Positions 35,059-48,216 of a stretch of DNA of 64,000 nt are shown here, in pieces. The stretch's first letter is position 1; every line of letters begins with the position of its first letter. Where the stretch lies: NCBI GenBank assembly GCA_029817715.1, contig JARUPY010000087.1, forward strand, positions 1,860,001 to 1,924,000, read 5' to 3'. A program made the position numbers and the translations under genes. The DNA comes from Melastoma dodecandrum (taxonomy: Eukaryota > Streptophyta > Magnoliopsida > Myrtales > Melastomataceae). The notes beneath the pieces were generated by a model. The model saw nothing but the letters and a program-made list of their open reading frames with translations, did not search any database and was not told the DNA's origin.

Positions 35059-35306
35059 TCAGATCCAGAGGCTTCCAAATGCTTCCTCAATGGCTCTCTT
35101 CCTGCTAAACTCAACAGACCAACCCCTTGCACGTCCGCCCTTTTCTGCACAAAGCTTTGCCATTTCTTCCTCATCATAACCTTGCATTTCGAGAGATTTC
35201 CAAGCGGGATGGGATGGCCCATAGGTTGGGCTTGTCCTCCAGCCACAGTAAGAGCATATCGCTGCTTCCCGGTACTGAATTCGGATTGTGAACCTTGGTT
35301 GTGGAC
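35059..35306 (-). CDS. Last exon of an unrecognised plant gene (C-x2-C protein)
   Basis: A minus-strand open frame with coding character begins after the acceptor CGAAACAG (exon start 35306) and ends at a stop at 35059. It reads PQPRFTIRIQYREAAICSYCG, then GWRTSPTYGPSHPAWKSLEM, DEEEMAKLCAEKGGRARGW and a C-terminus FGSLWI. The CSYC pair, the acidic EEE stretch and the hydrophilic helix look like a real protein rather than noise. I do not recognise the family. No 5' exon could be joined in a compatible phase, so the gene is either incomplete here, has distant exons, or is a fragment. Confidence 0.4.
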
Positions 35307-37400
35307 CTGTTTCGTTGAACAAGCAGATATTAGCCAGGTCCCAGGTATATCATTCTATGATTTCTACAGATGGGCAAATCAATAACAATTGAACTGCACA
35401 GACAAATTTGAAATGAATACTAGAAGGGATGACAGAGACAGGAATCGGAAAAGAAGCGCTCTGATTCACCCGTCTAGAAAGCATTTTGATCAGATGAAAA
35501 TAAACATGCATCTCCAGACAGCACTTTGATTTCAAACTCATCAGACAGGAAAACAGTCCCCTAGGACAGCAATTCCACCACAAGGAAACAAAAGGAAAGA
35601 AATAGTTGTAATACATGATCATCCTTTTTCTCTATTTACCAAAAGCTGCTCATTTACCCCATCTGCATCAGTTTGAAGAGGTAGTCCTTTGGCTGCAGCC
35701 AGTGATGCTCAATTGAGAGAGTCCTAGATGTTAGTAAATTTCCTTCTGATGGATATTTCCTTCTGGTGGGGATTACTTGTTGAAACCACCATTTCTAGAA
35801 GATCTCCTCCTTCCTGTGTTTATCCGCTAAGCCACCACTTCCTACAGCGATCACTGAAGCAGCATGAATAAACAATCAACACACCTCAGTGGAGTCATTG
35901 TTAAGCAAATAGCAAACCGCACCTTTAGTTCTCAATCTATGAAAGCCTCGCGAGGATTCCTTCCGCCCGATTTGCGCCAGACCTCCAGAAGGAGTTCATC
36001 ATACGAACAACCCCAGAAGTTACTGTTACCAAAGCATATGGCATGGCCCAGAACAACGACTAACGCAGCCAACACGGGAACTCAACCGTTCATTCAGACG
36101 GGAACTCCGATCATGGGTTCAACGGGAACCCGGCAGCTTGGCCAAAACCTATAACAACAAATAACACTTAAAACAAACGCTCATTTCGTCGAACACCAGA
36201 CGTGCATTGCGTGGGGATATAGGATTCGATACGTGTTTGGAGAGATTTTGCACATCGGGGCTTATCGTGTTCCACGGGCGTTTCCCTTCTTCCCCGTCAT
36301 CAGAGAAGAAGTGACGTCAACAGCCAGGAAAGAAGGAAGAAACGGACAGCAGGCCGGCGGATCCCCGATGCATAATCATACTACAGCAGGCATGAGGAGG
36401 AATAGGAGGGGACGGGGGGATTGGTCTTAGATCCTCCTCTCTAATCTAATGCCGCCTCCAGTCCCCCTTGTAAGAAAATCTCTCTGCACCTGAAAACACC
36501 TCGCTGTTCTTTTGAGCAAAAGCAATTGAGGCATATAGTTCATTTAGCAACGTACATTCGTACGTGGTGTTATCTTGATTAATTTAAAAAAAAACAGATA
36601 AATTCGTGTTTAAGTGAACTAAAAAAAATCGAGTTAGATGGAATTTATTATCGTTAATCGAGAAATTATTATTTTGTCTTGTTTATTTCACCGAATATTC
36701 TACAGATAAAGATATGGCAGAAAAACAAGTAATTGATGGACGAAAATTATGTATTTCCAGCTTAAATTAGGTTTAGTTTATGAAAAAATTTCGCCTACGT
36801 TTGTTTCAAAGACATTCTTAATAATAATTGATATTTTCAATGTCACGTGTGTTTGAAACTAATATAAGTTTCGTAATTAAACCATTTAGGTAAATCGCCC
36901 TTTTAACATCGGCCTTCCTTAACAAGTCATTTAATAAACTGGTGGGTCCCACAGAAGAAGACCAAGATCAAGTCAGATGTAGTTCCCGGGGGGAGGGGAG
37001 TCATGCACTCCATCTCAGCCGTTCAACCTGTCTCCCTTGTGACAATCCTCCGGCTGACAATCTAGGGAAACAGAGGAACGAACCTTTTGAAACCTTGGTT
37101 GCTAAGTTAGCACCAGATTTTTATTAACATTACGAGGTATGTTACGAGTTAGTAAACATGGAACCGAATCAAAATTCTCTTCTTCCCCCCTTGTTGGATA
37201 TATGATTTGATTGGTTGATTCATCGTGAGGCATGTCACGTTTTGTTTTATTATTCCTTTTATTAGCCCAAACCCTAAACATCGTCGACCCCCTGTCTACT
37301 ATATATCTATCCATCTAAGGAATGACTTGTCCCTATTCCCCCCCCTCCCCCCCTAATTGATCGTCCAATTCTATTAATTAACTATAATCAACCATCACAC
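35307..37400. other. Intergenic region with no identified gene
   Basis: Upstream exons of the minus-strand gene at 35059 could lie here, but none is secure. A 36-codon minus-strand frame (starting MPYALVTVTSGVVRMMNSFW, about 36035) has a start but no recognisable family. From 36540 to 36900 the DNA is AT-rich. A C-rich tract is at 37340-37355. Confidence 0.35.
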
Positions 37401-37817
37401 GCGCAGCACCCACACACACTCTCAATGTCTTCTCCCCCTGTCTTCTTGCATACTTTTCCTTTCTTTCTTCCACTTCTTCTTCTCCTTCGTCTTCTTCCCA
37501 TCAAATACGCCCCAACCCAAAACCTCACTCTTCCACCACTCGCCTGAATCATCCTTTTTTCCAATTCCTCGTACCCCAGGCCTTTTTACCCTCGTCCGTC
37601 CAGCCCCAGCATACGCCGACGCCGCCGCCCCTCCCTTTTCTGAACTACACGTGTATTTTATTCTTATTCTTTGGTTCGTTCCTTTGCTGCGACGTTTTTT
37701 TTCTTTCCTTTCTTTGGGCGATTTGATTTGTGCCCACTATCACACTCTGGCTCAGTGTGTCTAACGCTTGGTGAAAGGGGCAATTTTTTTTTTTTTTTTG
37801 CCGGGCAGTGTCTTTGG
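37401..37817 (+). promoter_or_regulatory. CT-rich leader of the E2 gene
   Basis: A strongly pyrimidine-rich plus-strand stretch (TCTTCTTCC runs at 37430-37570, T-run at 37778-37799) leads straight to the start codon at 37818. This is typical of plant 5' leaders. A TATA-like CTATATATCTATC lies at 37298-37310. Confidence 0.45.
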
Positions 37818-40800
37818 ATGGAACCCGAAGTCGTGGAAATCCCGCCGCCCAGCCACGGTGCTGCCCTGTCTTCAAAGCAGAAGGAGGTTGGTTTCGTTCC
37901 TTTTGGATGACCCTTTGGCGTTTGGCATGTGGTGAGAGAGTTGATTGTTAGTGGGGATCGTTCTTTCGGTTTGATCGTGTTGCGTGCGTGGGTTTGCGTG
38001 ATCACCTGGGGTTTTAGGGTAGGAATGAGTTGCGGCCGAGATCAGGTCGTGAGGTTAATCTGTACATGGGCAGGCAGATACGCCTGCAAGATGTTTACTT
38101 TGGTTCTCCAGCCTTGATCAGGGGAAGCATACTCTGCTGTTGAACTGGTCAAATTGATGATTCGAAGCGACGCATCTGCACGGGGACCAGAGGATCATGT
38201 GTTTTGTGTGCCACGTGTTTTATTCCATCTTGCTTATCCCCCATCCTTGGTTTTGCTAGGTCCTTTATTTATTGTGTTGTGCTGATTTCTGCCTAAAATG
38301 ATTTTCACTCTTGTATGCAGGTTGCTTCTCCAGAAGTAATTAACCTTGACGATGATGAGGATAATGATGGAATTCTTCTCCTTGGTGGGACAATTGGGCA
38401 ATTGAATAAAGGAAAGGCAATCGTGGATTATTCTAATGGTTATAGTCATCTGGAGGTGCGGCATGCTCTGCGGCTTCTAAATTATCAATCAATGCTCCGA
38501 AATTTTTCTTTTCCAACAATAGGATAGATGCCACTCCTGCTTGCCTAATGCTTTTCTTTTTGTTTTGTTTCTGTTACCAGGATGGCCTTAAAGGCAGTGC
38601 TTTTGGCTACTGTGTAGATGATGTTGAAATAATTGAAGACATGGAGCCGCTTCAGAAAAAAGGTGCATATGCACCACTCAAAGTTGATCTGACTACGAAT
38701 GATCTTTGCTCCTATGATGAAGAAATCACAGAACTTGAATGCATGGACTTTGATTTTATGAAAAGTGGAGAAGATATGGATATTTTCAGTGAGAAATATT
38801 TGGATGATTATGATAAGCTCCAATCTCATTTTGATAGTATGGATATTCCTACTGGGGTTGAAGCACCAGTGCCTTGGTGGGCTGATATTTCCCGAAACAA
38901 CAGCTGGATTTCTGCTGGGAGTGTTGCTGCTAGTTCTAGTCATAAAACTTCTACATTGCAGAGTTCTTCCACAAATCCTGCCCCATCGCTGAAGACATTC
39001 GATTTAACGAGCAGTTCTGGGTCGCAGGGCCAACCTGGGTCTTGGACTCACCCACTCGACGTGGATTTGTCCATCCCTTTGTCACTTACTCCAACTGGAC
39101 AAGGTAAGAAGAGTCGACCACCTCCGCCTAGTAAAAGTGTCAACAAGAGCTTTTCCTTTGGATTAGAGTCATTTAAAGCTCGGCGGTTATTAGAACCTTT
39201 CCGGACCAAGAAGATGAATGTTGGTTCGAGTAGTTCTGGAAAACTGGGTCATATTAAAAGTTCTGATGGCATAAAGATGCCTGCTGGAGTCGATCCTCTA
39301 ATGATTGAAGGAGACACATTAGATGCTGGATATGTGTCCCACCATTCTCTGGGTGTTGCCTATAAAAACGCACTCTTTTCAAAAACAAGTTCTTTTACTC
39401 CCTTTCCTGCAACTGGTGCAATGAGTGGAGGATGGTGGCAAGGTCCTTCGAAGGACAGTTTTAGTCAACAATCTGTACCCCACGGAATTTATCATGGTTA
39501 TGTGGAGCCATTTGGATCTTTTGTCCATGTGATTCCAAAGGAAGAAGATGAAAAATATTCGAGCGAAGGCTTGCCAAGTGAGGAAGAGATCATACACAAA
39601 TTCCAGCTTTTTAGACGGTTTGATATTGTGCAAGGGGTTTCAGATCATCATTTTGATAGCAGGGGTACTGCTGCTAATAATGTGAGTCGTAGAAGATGTT
39701 CTGACATTTATGCTGTGTTTGTTTTCATCGGGAAACAAGAGAAAAGAAAAGAAATGATTAGAAAACTCGATTTCCAAGACCATCTGACTTTCTCAGGATT
39801 TTAAAATTTTCTTCTTTACTTTTTTTTTTCCATTGTTTTCCTAAGCTAAAAAACAAACACAGCCTTAGTCTTCCTTTCTGAAACAGGTCATTTCTGTAGA
39901 GTAAGGCCTAACTGTCAATCTTTGTGGCAGCAATCGAACAAGTGGCTAAAGAGGATTCAGGAAGAATGGAAGATTTTGGAGAAGGATTTGCCAGGTTTGA
40001 TTGCGGCTTCATTTTCCAGGCCTTTACACCGTATCCACAGGTCTTGTTATGTTATGACCACTTTATCTTTTTTCATGATCTTGTCAGATTCCATATTTGT
40101 AAGAGCTTATGATACTCGAATGGATCTTTTGAGGGCTGTTATGGTTGGAGCTGAAGGCACTCCGTACCATGACGGTCTTTTCTTCTTTGATATATACTTC
40201 CCACCAGACTACCCTAATGTTCCTCCTGTATGTCTTCAAAACATTTGCATTTGATTCCTGTTTATTTTGTTTTCACCTCGGTCTAACAAACGAATGAAAA
40301 TCCTCCTTACAGCTTGTTCACTATCACTCTGGTGGCCTTCGGATCAATCCTAACTTGTATGGATGTGGAAAAGTGTGCCTCAGCCTTCTCAACACATGGG
40401 GCGGTCAACATAAAAATGAGAGGTGGATGCCGGGCACTTCAACCATGCTACAAGTGTTGGTTTCCATCCAAGGTCTAATTTTGAATGAAAAGCCTTACTT
40501 TAACGAGCCTGGATTCTCCCGCCAAATGGGTACAGTAAATGGAGAGAAGACGTCGCTGAAGTATAATGAAGATATATTCATTCTTTCATTGAGAACTATG
40601 TTATTTACAATGAGAAAACCTCCTGAGGTAATGGTTTATCTTTTTTTTCCCTGCCCATTCTCATGCTGCCTTCAGATGATCGAAGCTCGTGAGCAACTTT
40701 CCTGCATTTATGTTCTGAAACCTTAGCTTAGCATAAGGGAAACATTGCATCCTTGGTTTACTCAAAAATAAAAATTGTGGACACCTCATATACATGATTA

Positions 40801-41200
40801 AGTGTTGCTGTCATATGATTATCCGTTTCCAGTGTGTTCTTGAGTTGGCACATGTCAGCGATTGATTATTGGGACATTCAGCTGATATAGAATTCTTTCA
40901 TGGTTGCCTTATTTCTGTGTGCAGCACTTCAAAGACTTTGTGGCGGGTCATTTCTCGAAGCGAGCTCCTGATATCATTGGGGCCTGTAGAGCTTACATAG
41001 GAGGTGCTCTGGTGGGTTCCCTCGTGCCAGGTGCAGGCAACGGACCAAAGGCCGATGATGGCGATCAGAGCTCCCCGCAGTTCAGAAACACAGTGTCATC
41101 CTGCATAGGCCTTCTGCTGAAAGCCTTCACTGGGATAGGAGTTAAGGGCTGCGAAAAATACAGTCCAAATCCGGCCGTAATGGCTCCAGTATCTGAGTAA
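37818..41200 (+). CDS. UBC25/UBC26-type E2 ubiquitin-conjugating enzyme
   Basis: Exons are 37818-37886, 38321-38455, 38581-39681, 39931-39994, 40088-40227, 40313-40627 and 40925-41200, totalling 2100 nt (699 aa), all GT-AG. The first 435 residues are a long, mostly disordered extension with an acidic patch (NLDDDEDNDG) and serine-rich stretches. The E2 core starts near residue 436 (KWLKRIQEEWKILEKDLP) and includes FFFDIYFPPDYPNVPP, GGLRINPNLYGCGKVCLSLL and NTWGG. The catalytic cysteine is C525 in KVCLSLLNTW. This large E2 group is related to the BIRC6 and PHO2 (UBC24) E2 domains. It would accept ubiquitin from E1 and pass it to substrates, possibly with its own E3 capacity (inference). Relative to Arabidopsis it should match UBC25 (AT3G15355) or UBC26. 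Confidence 0.93.
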
Positions 41201-42936
41201 ATAACCTCTTATTCTAACCTACTACTAGTTTCTTTAGTTGCAATACAGGGTCCTACCTTTTGGTGTCTTTTGGGCTTTTACTTTTGCTTTTTTTTTGGGG
41301 TGGGGGGGGGTTCTGACTGGAATGGCATAATATCATCCAAGGGGAAATTGTAGAGGGGGCTGGTGTGGTGTACAGATGGATGGATTATACAACTTGTTGG
41401 TCCTCTGACTTGTATTATTAGGCCAAGCCATTGCCATCCAGTTTTTGGATGGGACCCCCCTGTTCCTTCTATTCCATCTGAAGCAAGCAAGACCATGGTA
41501 TTGTCAATGGACTTGGGCCTTAATGGGCCTAAGATATTAGGCCTGGCCCATTTTACGCCGGGAAAGCGCATGCTCCTTGCCGTTCATTTTAGTTCGGATG
41601 TCATCTTGTTCCAAAATAATTGGGAAAATATTTTTAATAGGTTACGTGATTTTAACATTTTCGATATAATGTCCCGACTTTACTCAAGTCGAAATTAAGA
41701 AAGTCTGATTTTCAGTTTACTTAAGTCGGAATTATGAAAGTCTGATTTCTAATTTGATGAAAGTCTGATTTCTAATTTGTCTTCTTAAATGAATCAAAGA
41801 TATATAAAGTCCGATTTGTAAACATTGTTTCAAAATTTTAACATTACATACTTCATTTCGAAAAATATTCGCTCCTCTTCTCTCCAAGTCCAAATAAACA
41901 ACCCTGAAGAAGTCTTCTTCCGGACGAAAGGAGCCCCCTCCGTCTTCCTCCCTCATGGACCTAATGTCGATCTTCGCCCCTTCTTTGTATCCTTGGCTGC
42001 CATCGAGTCGACACACCTGAAGGTGTCAAGAGAACTAGATGGTGGTCGAGAATAACTTATCCTAGTGCAGTGCTGATGCTGAATACTCATTCCTGTCGGA
42101 ATATGTCAGCATCCATCCCTCAGATGGATCAGACGGGAACTCGTATGTTTCTTTTTATCTGGTTCAATGATGACTGGAATCGACTGATAGCAGAAAATAA
42201 CTGTCTATACCAACACTTGTGTGTGTGACATGAAAGCCTCCTGTTCCTCATCAAGATCTGGGAAAACTTATGATCCTAGTCCAATTTTTTTTATGGGTTA
42301 TAACAAGTGAAGAGTGTGCATCTATCTCAAGACAAGCCAGTAAATCTCTTACTGCCTGAGAAAGTCACACCTCTCTGCTGTGCAGAGATTATTATCCACA
42401 GCCACTCTTTTAACCGCAGACCCGGGTGGAACGCAATCATCGGATTGGACTGTACAGAAAGGACGGGGATCTCTCTATTCCGAGTGAGAAAGTAGCCTGC
42501 AAAGGAAATTGAGGTTATTGGTCCATGTTTATGGGCCCGAGTTGTCATAATTATGTCTCGCCGACTCCTCCTGGACTTATGTTTTTTTTTTTCCTAAAGC
42601 ATTATCATAGAACAAGAAATGTCCCTCTGGCGAGTTACCTCACGCCCCATCTGCTTCTTTTGGCAATCCCCTCCACTCCGGATGGATCTCAGAAGTAATC
42701 AAATGGCATCTCCTAAACTTGCACTCACAAATTATTTTAAGATATTGGGAACGAGAAGATTAGTATTTGGGGGGGGGGGGTGTTCTGTCCATACTTACCA
42801 AGTGAATTAAAAAAAAAAGAGTTGATCAGAGCTTATCACTTCGAACCTCTTTATTGCATCCTTTTTGACGAAGGGATTCCAAGTCTTAAGAAACCCCTTT
42901 CACATTCCTCAACACATGCTCACAGACACAGACACA

Positions 42937-42940
<4 letters not shown>
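41201..42940. other. Intergenic region between the E2 and choline-transporter-like genes
   Basis: No gene is seen. A G-run lies at 41297-41310 and TGGGCC-type boxes at about 41512-41555. GAAAGTCTGATTTCTAATTTG is duplicated in tandem at about 41736-41780. A G-run of about 12 occurs at 42769-42780. The last part should be the promoter and leader of the next gene. Confidence 0.45.

Positions 42941-42972
<32 letters not shown>
42941..42972 (+). repeat. (TC)16 microsatellite in the leader of the CHER1-like gene
   Basis: A perfect TC dinucleotide tract about 150 bases upstream of the start codon at 43120. CT-rich leader tracts are common in plants and this one is likely length-variable. Confidence 0.9.
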
Positions 42973-42975
<3 letters not shown>

Positions 42976-43119
42976 TGTCTGAACGCAAAAGGCACAGTTC
43001 TTGTCTTCCTCCTCACTCTACTCGCATCGCACTTTCTAAAACTTAAGCCCCTACTCACGCGAACTCCACTTCAACCCCCCACCATCTTCTCCCCCCTCTT
43101 TCTCTGCACTCTTGGGGAA

Positions 43120-46100
43120 ATGGGGGGCCGGGGACCTCTTGGAGCGGTCACTGGGAGATACCCATCAAGCGACGGCACCACACAGCTGGGTGGAATCTTG
43201 AAGCACAACAGGAAATGCAGGGATGTCGGGTTCCTTGTCGTCTTTTTGGCCTTTTGGGTCGCCATGATTGTTAACTCCAGCTTCGGTTTCAATAAAGGAA
43301 ACCCTTTGAGGTGAGGGAATCTGTTGCACGTGTTGCCCCGTTAGTAGCTCACTCTTGACTTCATTAAGTTAAAGCATTGGCCTTTTTTGGGGGTAGAGTT
43401 GCGGGATGTTTTTTTTCTGGGCCATATTTGGGGTAGGAGGAAAGGAAGTGTTCTTGGGATAAAGTTCTTACAGCGACCGGGGTGATCTTTCCCTCGGTTT
43501 AGCTCTTCGACTGGGCATATTAGTCAGCTAAATATCTTTCCAGGGTGTGGGTGTAGATTGTTTCTTTTCTATTATCCGGGACCTTGTTCGGACTCTTTCT
43601 GCCGAGTCATTGTCATCAGTTTTGTGTTTTCTCTTGTTTGGTTGTTTCTTTAACGGTGCTAAAGCGTTTTCAGTTTTTGCTTTTCCCTTATCCCGGCTGC
43701 TGCTATTGTCCTGATTATGTTCCTCTTGTTAATCACATTTGAGTAGATGTTGTGCTCAACGTGCAACTGCTCTCCGATTATGACTTGTAGCCGTCTTGCC
43801 ATTTGCTTTAACCGGTGCCATCCTGATATCCTAGGCTAACATACGGGTTGGATTACAAAGGAAACCTTTGCGGCTACAGGCATGCGGATCCCAATCTCGG
43901 AGAATTGGAACTTAGATACTGGTTGAATCCCAACCAAGTGTATCAGAGTGGTCTGAAGGATAGCCAATTCAAGCTCTCTGATGCTCGAAGCATATGTTTG
44001 TTGGACTGCCCAGCTCCTTCAGAGGATTCGCTGAACTGGGTCTGCGATTATCCAGATGGAGATATCCGTATTTCGCTGCAAGACTGGATAGATAGAAATT
44101 ATGATTATTTTGAGTTCGTCCCCTGAAATGAGGAATTCTTCTCTTCAGCTTCAAGGTCCTTGCTACCCAGTCATATTTCCAAGTGTGAATGGTGAGAATT
44201 GCACGATCTCTTCCTTTGATCGGACTCCTACATGGCCTCATCATTTTTTGTCACCTCTTGTACAATTCATCTATTTTTTATTAATCAAATTTACTAAATG
44301 ATTGTTATGGATTTATGTGAAGTATCCATTGGTAGGAAGACATGGATAATAATGAGGAAATGTTTATTATTAATGCAGTTTATTGGAGTTGCCAGCTGAT
44401 AGCACGTGCATCAAACATGTCGCTACGACATTGGCAACAAATGGGAGGTGTGCAAATTAGTGACAACATTTTAATTGACCGATCAATTCACAAGGCCATC
44501 AATGCCCGGTCTTCTGTTCTGAAGGTCTCCATCGGAATTCTTTGTTATTCTTTGATTGTATCGTGAATTCCAGTCAACATATCTCATTTAAATCATCTTT
44601 TGACACTTCCAGTGATTGAGTAGTTAATTGCATATTCAAAGAATTTAGTTTTTGAAGTAAAGAAGACAAACAGAGTATAGATTGTCTGTTTCAGGCTTAA
44701 ACCACCAGAATTAACTAAAACCTGGTTCTTATTCCCTTAATTAGGAGATAATGCTATATATGTAGGGCTACTCAAGACTCTGGAAAACAAGGATGTATCC
44801 TTTTCTGTGATTAATGTTGAAATCACTGTGGTGAAAAGATGAATTTAGAGTTGCTCTTTCCCGGCAATGAAATCTGGCCTAACTTGTCTGATTTTCCCCT
44901 TTGATGTAAATAATGTGCGTTTCTGATTCGGTAGTTCTTTTGTACAGAGATACATGGCAGATGTTGGAAAAGCATGGCCTGTCCTGATTGTTTGTGGAGG
45001 GCTTCTACCACTCTCTCTCTCAGTAATTTGGCTCCTGTTGATTCGTCATTTTGTAGCTGCAATGCCGTGGATTACTGTGGTGCTGTTTAATATTCTCATT
45101 ACTTCTGTCACAATGTTTTACTACTTAAAAGGTACATAACAAGTCTTTACTTTGTCAGAAAATCTTCTGGTGTAACTCTGGATGTAGTTCTAGCTAAGAG
45201 AGAGACATGGATCTTGTATATTTGTAGTCTAGCTAAGAGAGAAATGGAGCTTAAATATTTGCATGGGATACAGCTTTATTCCAGAAGTTTGGGCTGAAAC
45301 TACAAAATAAAGTTTCTGATTTCAAGTAGACAAACTATCGGTTGTTCCTGGGGATGCTTTTGGCATAGTCTGCTGTTCAATATACAGAGGATAATGCATG
45401 AAAACTGTTAACCTTTTTATGTTTCTCCTTTTAGCTGGATGGATTGGAAAAGATGCTATCTCCCCCGTGATAGGAGAGCAGGATCCATACTATCATGCAA
45501 CTGGGAGGGTGAGATCTTTGGTTATATTGCATGTTGATTGAATTTTTTTCCCTTCTCAATCAATCTGATATTTCTTTACTTTGTCCAGGAGCTACATCAC
45601 ATACAGGGTATTGCTGTTCTTATGACTTTTGTAATGGCTCTCTGTGTTCTCGCCTCAATAGCTATTGTGCGCCGCATCCTTATGGCAACGTCTGTTTTAA
45701 AGGCAAGTGTCCGTCATCAAGCAAATGTTGGTCTTCAAATTGTCAATTGTAGTTTTCTGATGCACCTATTTACTTTGTAGATTTCCACATTGCCTGATTT
45801 TGGCTGTCTACTGATAGACACGACTCTCAATTCTTCACGCAGGTGGCGGCCAAGGTCATTGGAGAGGTCCAGGCTCTCATCATTTTCCCGATAGCACCAT
45901 ATGCTTTTCTTGCAGTTTTTTACATGTTATGGTTTTCAGCCGCCCTTCATTTGTTGAGTTCTGGTAGAGTGGTGCAAAACAATTGCAACTCAAATTGTTG
46001 CGCCTACAATCTAGCTCTGAAGAAAGTAAACTGTGACCAATGCTGTGGATATAGCATTCGTTACACTCCCCATATTGCAATTGCTGTTCTATTCCATCTA

Positions 46101-47166
46101 TTTGGTGGTTACTGGGCCACGCAGTTCATCACAGCTTGTTCAGCCACTGTTATTGCGGGATCAGTGGCTTCATATTACTGGGCTCGCGGTGGAACATCTG
46201 TAAGTATCGAGCTGTACTTTTACTATGCCGCCATTCCGTTGATTTCCCATCAGGATCATTTTGAAAAATCAGCATCTTGGTTGACATGTATGGCGTGCCT
46301 TCTTTTGATGCAGCCTAAAGTACCTTTCCTTCCTGTGTTTTCCTCAATTAAGCGCCTCATACGGTATAGCCTAGGGTCTATAGCTCTCGGTTCTCTTGTC
46401 GTGGCTTTTGTGGAATCAATTCGCTTCATGCTCGATTCGTTTCGTCGGAAGTTGAAAGTTCCTGGTTCTACTCCGGATGCATGGATTGGAAAGGCCACAT
46501 TTCATTCTTCTCGGTTTTCTCTGAAGTTTATCGAGTGGACAATCAAGTCCATAAATCGGAATGCCTACATAATGGTACGTTAGCCTACCCGAGAAATCCC
46601 CTTCATTTTACGATGTTCTGATGCTGTACGAACAATTCCTTTGGAACCTTGCAGGTCGCAGTTACAGGGAAAAGCTTCTTCAGATCGTCCGAAATGGCGA
46701 CCGAGTTGATTTACAGCAACATAATGCGGATCGGCAGAGTCAACGTGATAGGGGACATCGTTCTTTCTCTGGGGAAGTTCTGCGTGAGCCTTGCCAGTGC
46801 ATTGTTCTCCTTCCTAATGTTGGACACGCACAAGTACAAATCTGCTCCCGACAAAGTATCATCTCCTCTTTTGCCTGTGACGGTATGCGACAACGCATTT
46901 CATAAAAGGATGGTCGAAACTAGTACTCGGTTCCTAACTGGTTGACGGCGGGGCCACGGGTGCAGGTTTGCTGGCTTCTGGGGTATGTGGTGGCCACCCT
47001 CTTCTTCGGGGTGGTGGAGATGTCGATAGACACAATAATTCTGTCATTCTGCCAGGACACAGAGGAACACCAAGGCACTGCTCAGCATGCACCTCCACTC
47101 CTCATGGAAACCCTCAATGATGACCATAGCGAGGTGCAGAGACTCACCCAAGGACCCCCCAGCTGA
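43120..47166 (+). CDS. CTL1: Choline transporter-like protein (CTL1/CHER1 type), one-base frameshift in exon 2
   Basis: Ten exons: 43120-43310, 43835-44191, 44379-44524, 44948-45131, 45435-45508, 45589-45702, 45843-46199, 46314-46574, 46655-46882 and 46966-47166. The start MGGRGPLGAVTGRYPSSDG is the family start. About ten membrane spans follow, with the extracellular part YGLDYKGNLCGYRH, CLLDCPAPSEDSLNWVC and PEMRNSSLQLQGPCYP. A Cys-rich loop NNCNSNCCAYNLALKKVNCD and the late motif ATELIYSNIMRIGRVNVIGD also match. The exons sum to 2113 nt, one more than a multiple of three. The extra base lies in the CCCC run at 44120-44123, where FEFV is followed by a stop instead of PEMRN. Intron 6 starts with GC, not GT (45703). 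Arabidopsis CHER1 acts in membrane trafficking, sieve-plate and plasmodesma formation and auxin carrier sorting. Whether this copy is functional depends on the extra C. Confidence 0.9.
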
Positions 47167-48216
47167 TACTAATACCACCCACTTTCCAATATGATGTGTA
47201 TATCTGACTAATCCAGATAGACCCCGGTGTATTATATTCGTGCCAGCTTTCTTCCAATGAGGATCTCTTGTTTGTAATCCCACTTACAACAACATGCTGA
47301 AACTTGTGAGCCACGTTTTCTCGAAAAGGTGTCTGATTCTGTCATCAAGATCGCTGCTTGCTTGCCTGCCATTGATTGCTGTCAATGGAAAAAGATGGCT
47401 GGGAATGCGGCAGATGCAGGGAGACTGAGACTAACAAAATGGGAGATCCCCGGGCAGCGTGAACCCAACATCGCCTCGCTGACGTGGCATGATGACAGCT
47501 TCCACGTATTCTCGCGGTGGTCAAACCAACGGTACTTAGGATGTAAGGAAATGGAAGGAAAGCAAAGACAGCGGCCGGGCTAAATGCAGCAGGACTTGCT
47601 CTTACGAAACTCTACTCGCAATTCCAATGTGATCCCGCTCGAGCCGTCGGTTTCGGTTTACTTTTCGTGACGATCTCGGGGGGTTGGGTTAGTGGGTGTT
47701 GGGGGTCTCTGCTCCCCCTCCAATAAATAGGGGGTCCGTCAGTTTCTGCCTTTCTAGGTCAGATTTCATCAACCCACTATTGCTTTTTACTTCCTGAGTT
47801 TCTCCTCCCTCTTCCCACTTTTTTTCTAGCCTTTACTTGGGAGATTTCATGGGTTGTGGCGATAGCTGCGAGGGGTTTGTTGGCTTGCGACGGTGAATCA
47901 GTTTCTTTTGTTTTTCTTGTTCTGAGAGGAGGGAAGGGTGAGGCGGCGGCGTTGATTTCGCTTTCTGATGTTTTATCCACAATCACCTTCTCCGAAACCT
48001 GTTGATTGCTCCTACGAACTGCCGCCTCCTCAGCGGCTCCTCCTCTTCTCGGTCTCCCTGATTTTGCTCCCTTCCGACGCTTTCTTCATATGTTGCTTTA
48101 ATTGCCTTCGGTTCCGCCTCAAAATCTGACCCCCCCCCCCCCCTCCCCCGGTCGGAAGTTGCGATCTTTAGAGTTACCCAGGTGAAAAGTCTATGAATTT
48201 TTTAATAGAGGGGGGA
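47167..48216. other. Intergenic region and leader of the RCC1-repeat gene
   Basis: No independent gene is evident. A CAATAAAT at 47721-47728, then TC-rich sequence and a 14-C run at about 48130-48143, fit a promoter and leader for the gene starting at 48217. An 84-codon plus frame at 47329-47583 has no recognised motifs. Confidence 0.45.

Noticed and set aside
35658..35723. Exon candidate reading TLSIEHHWLQPKDYLFKLMQMG upstream of the C-x2-C exon
   Set aside because: It has plausible splice sites, but its end phase does not match the exon at 35059-35306, and no stop-free joining was found.
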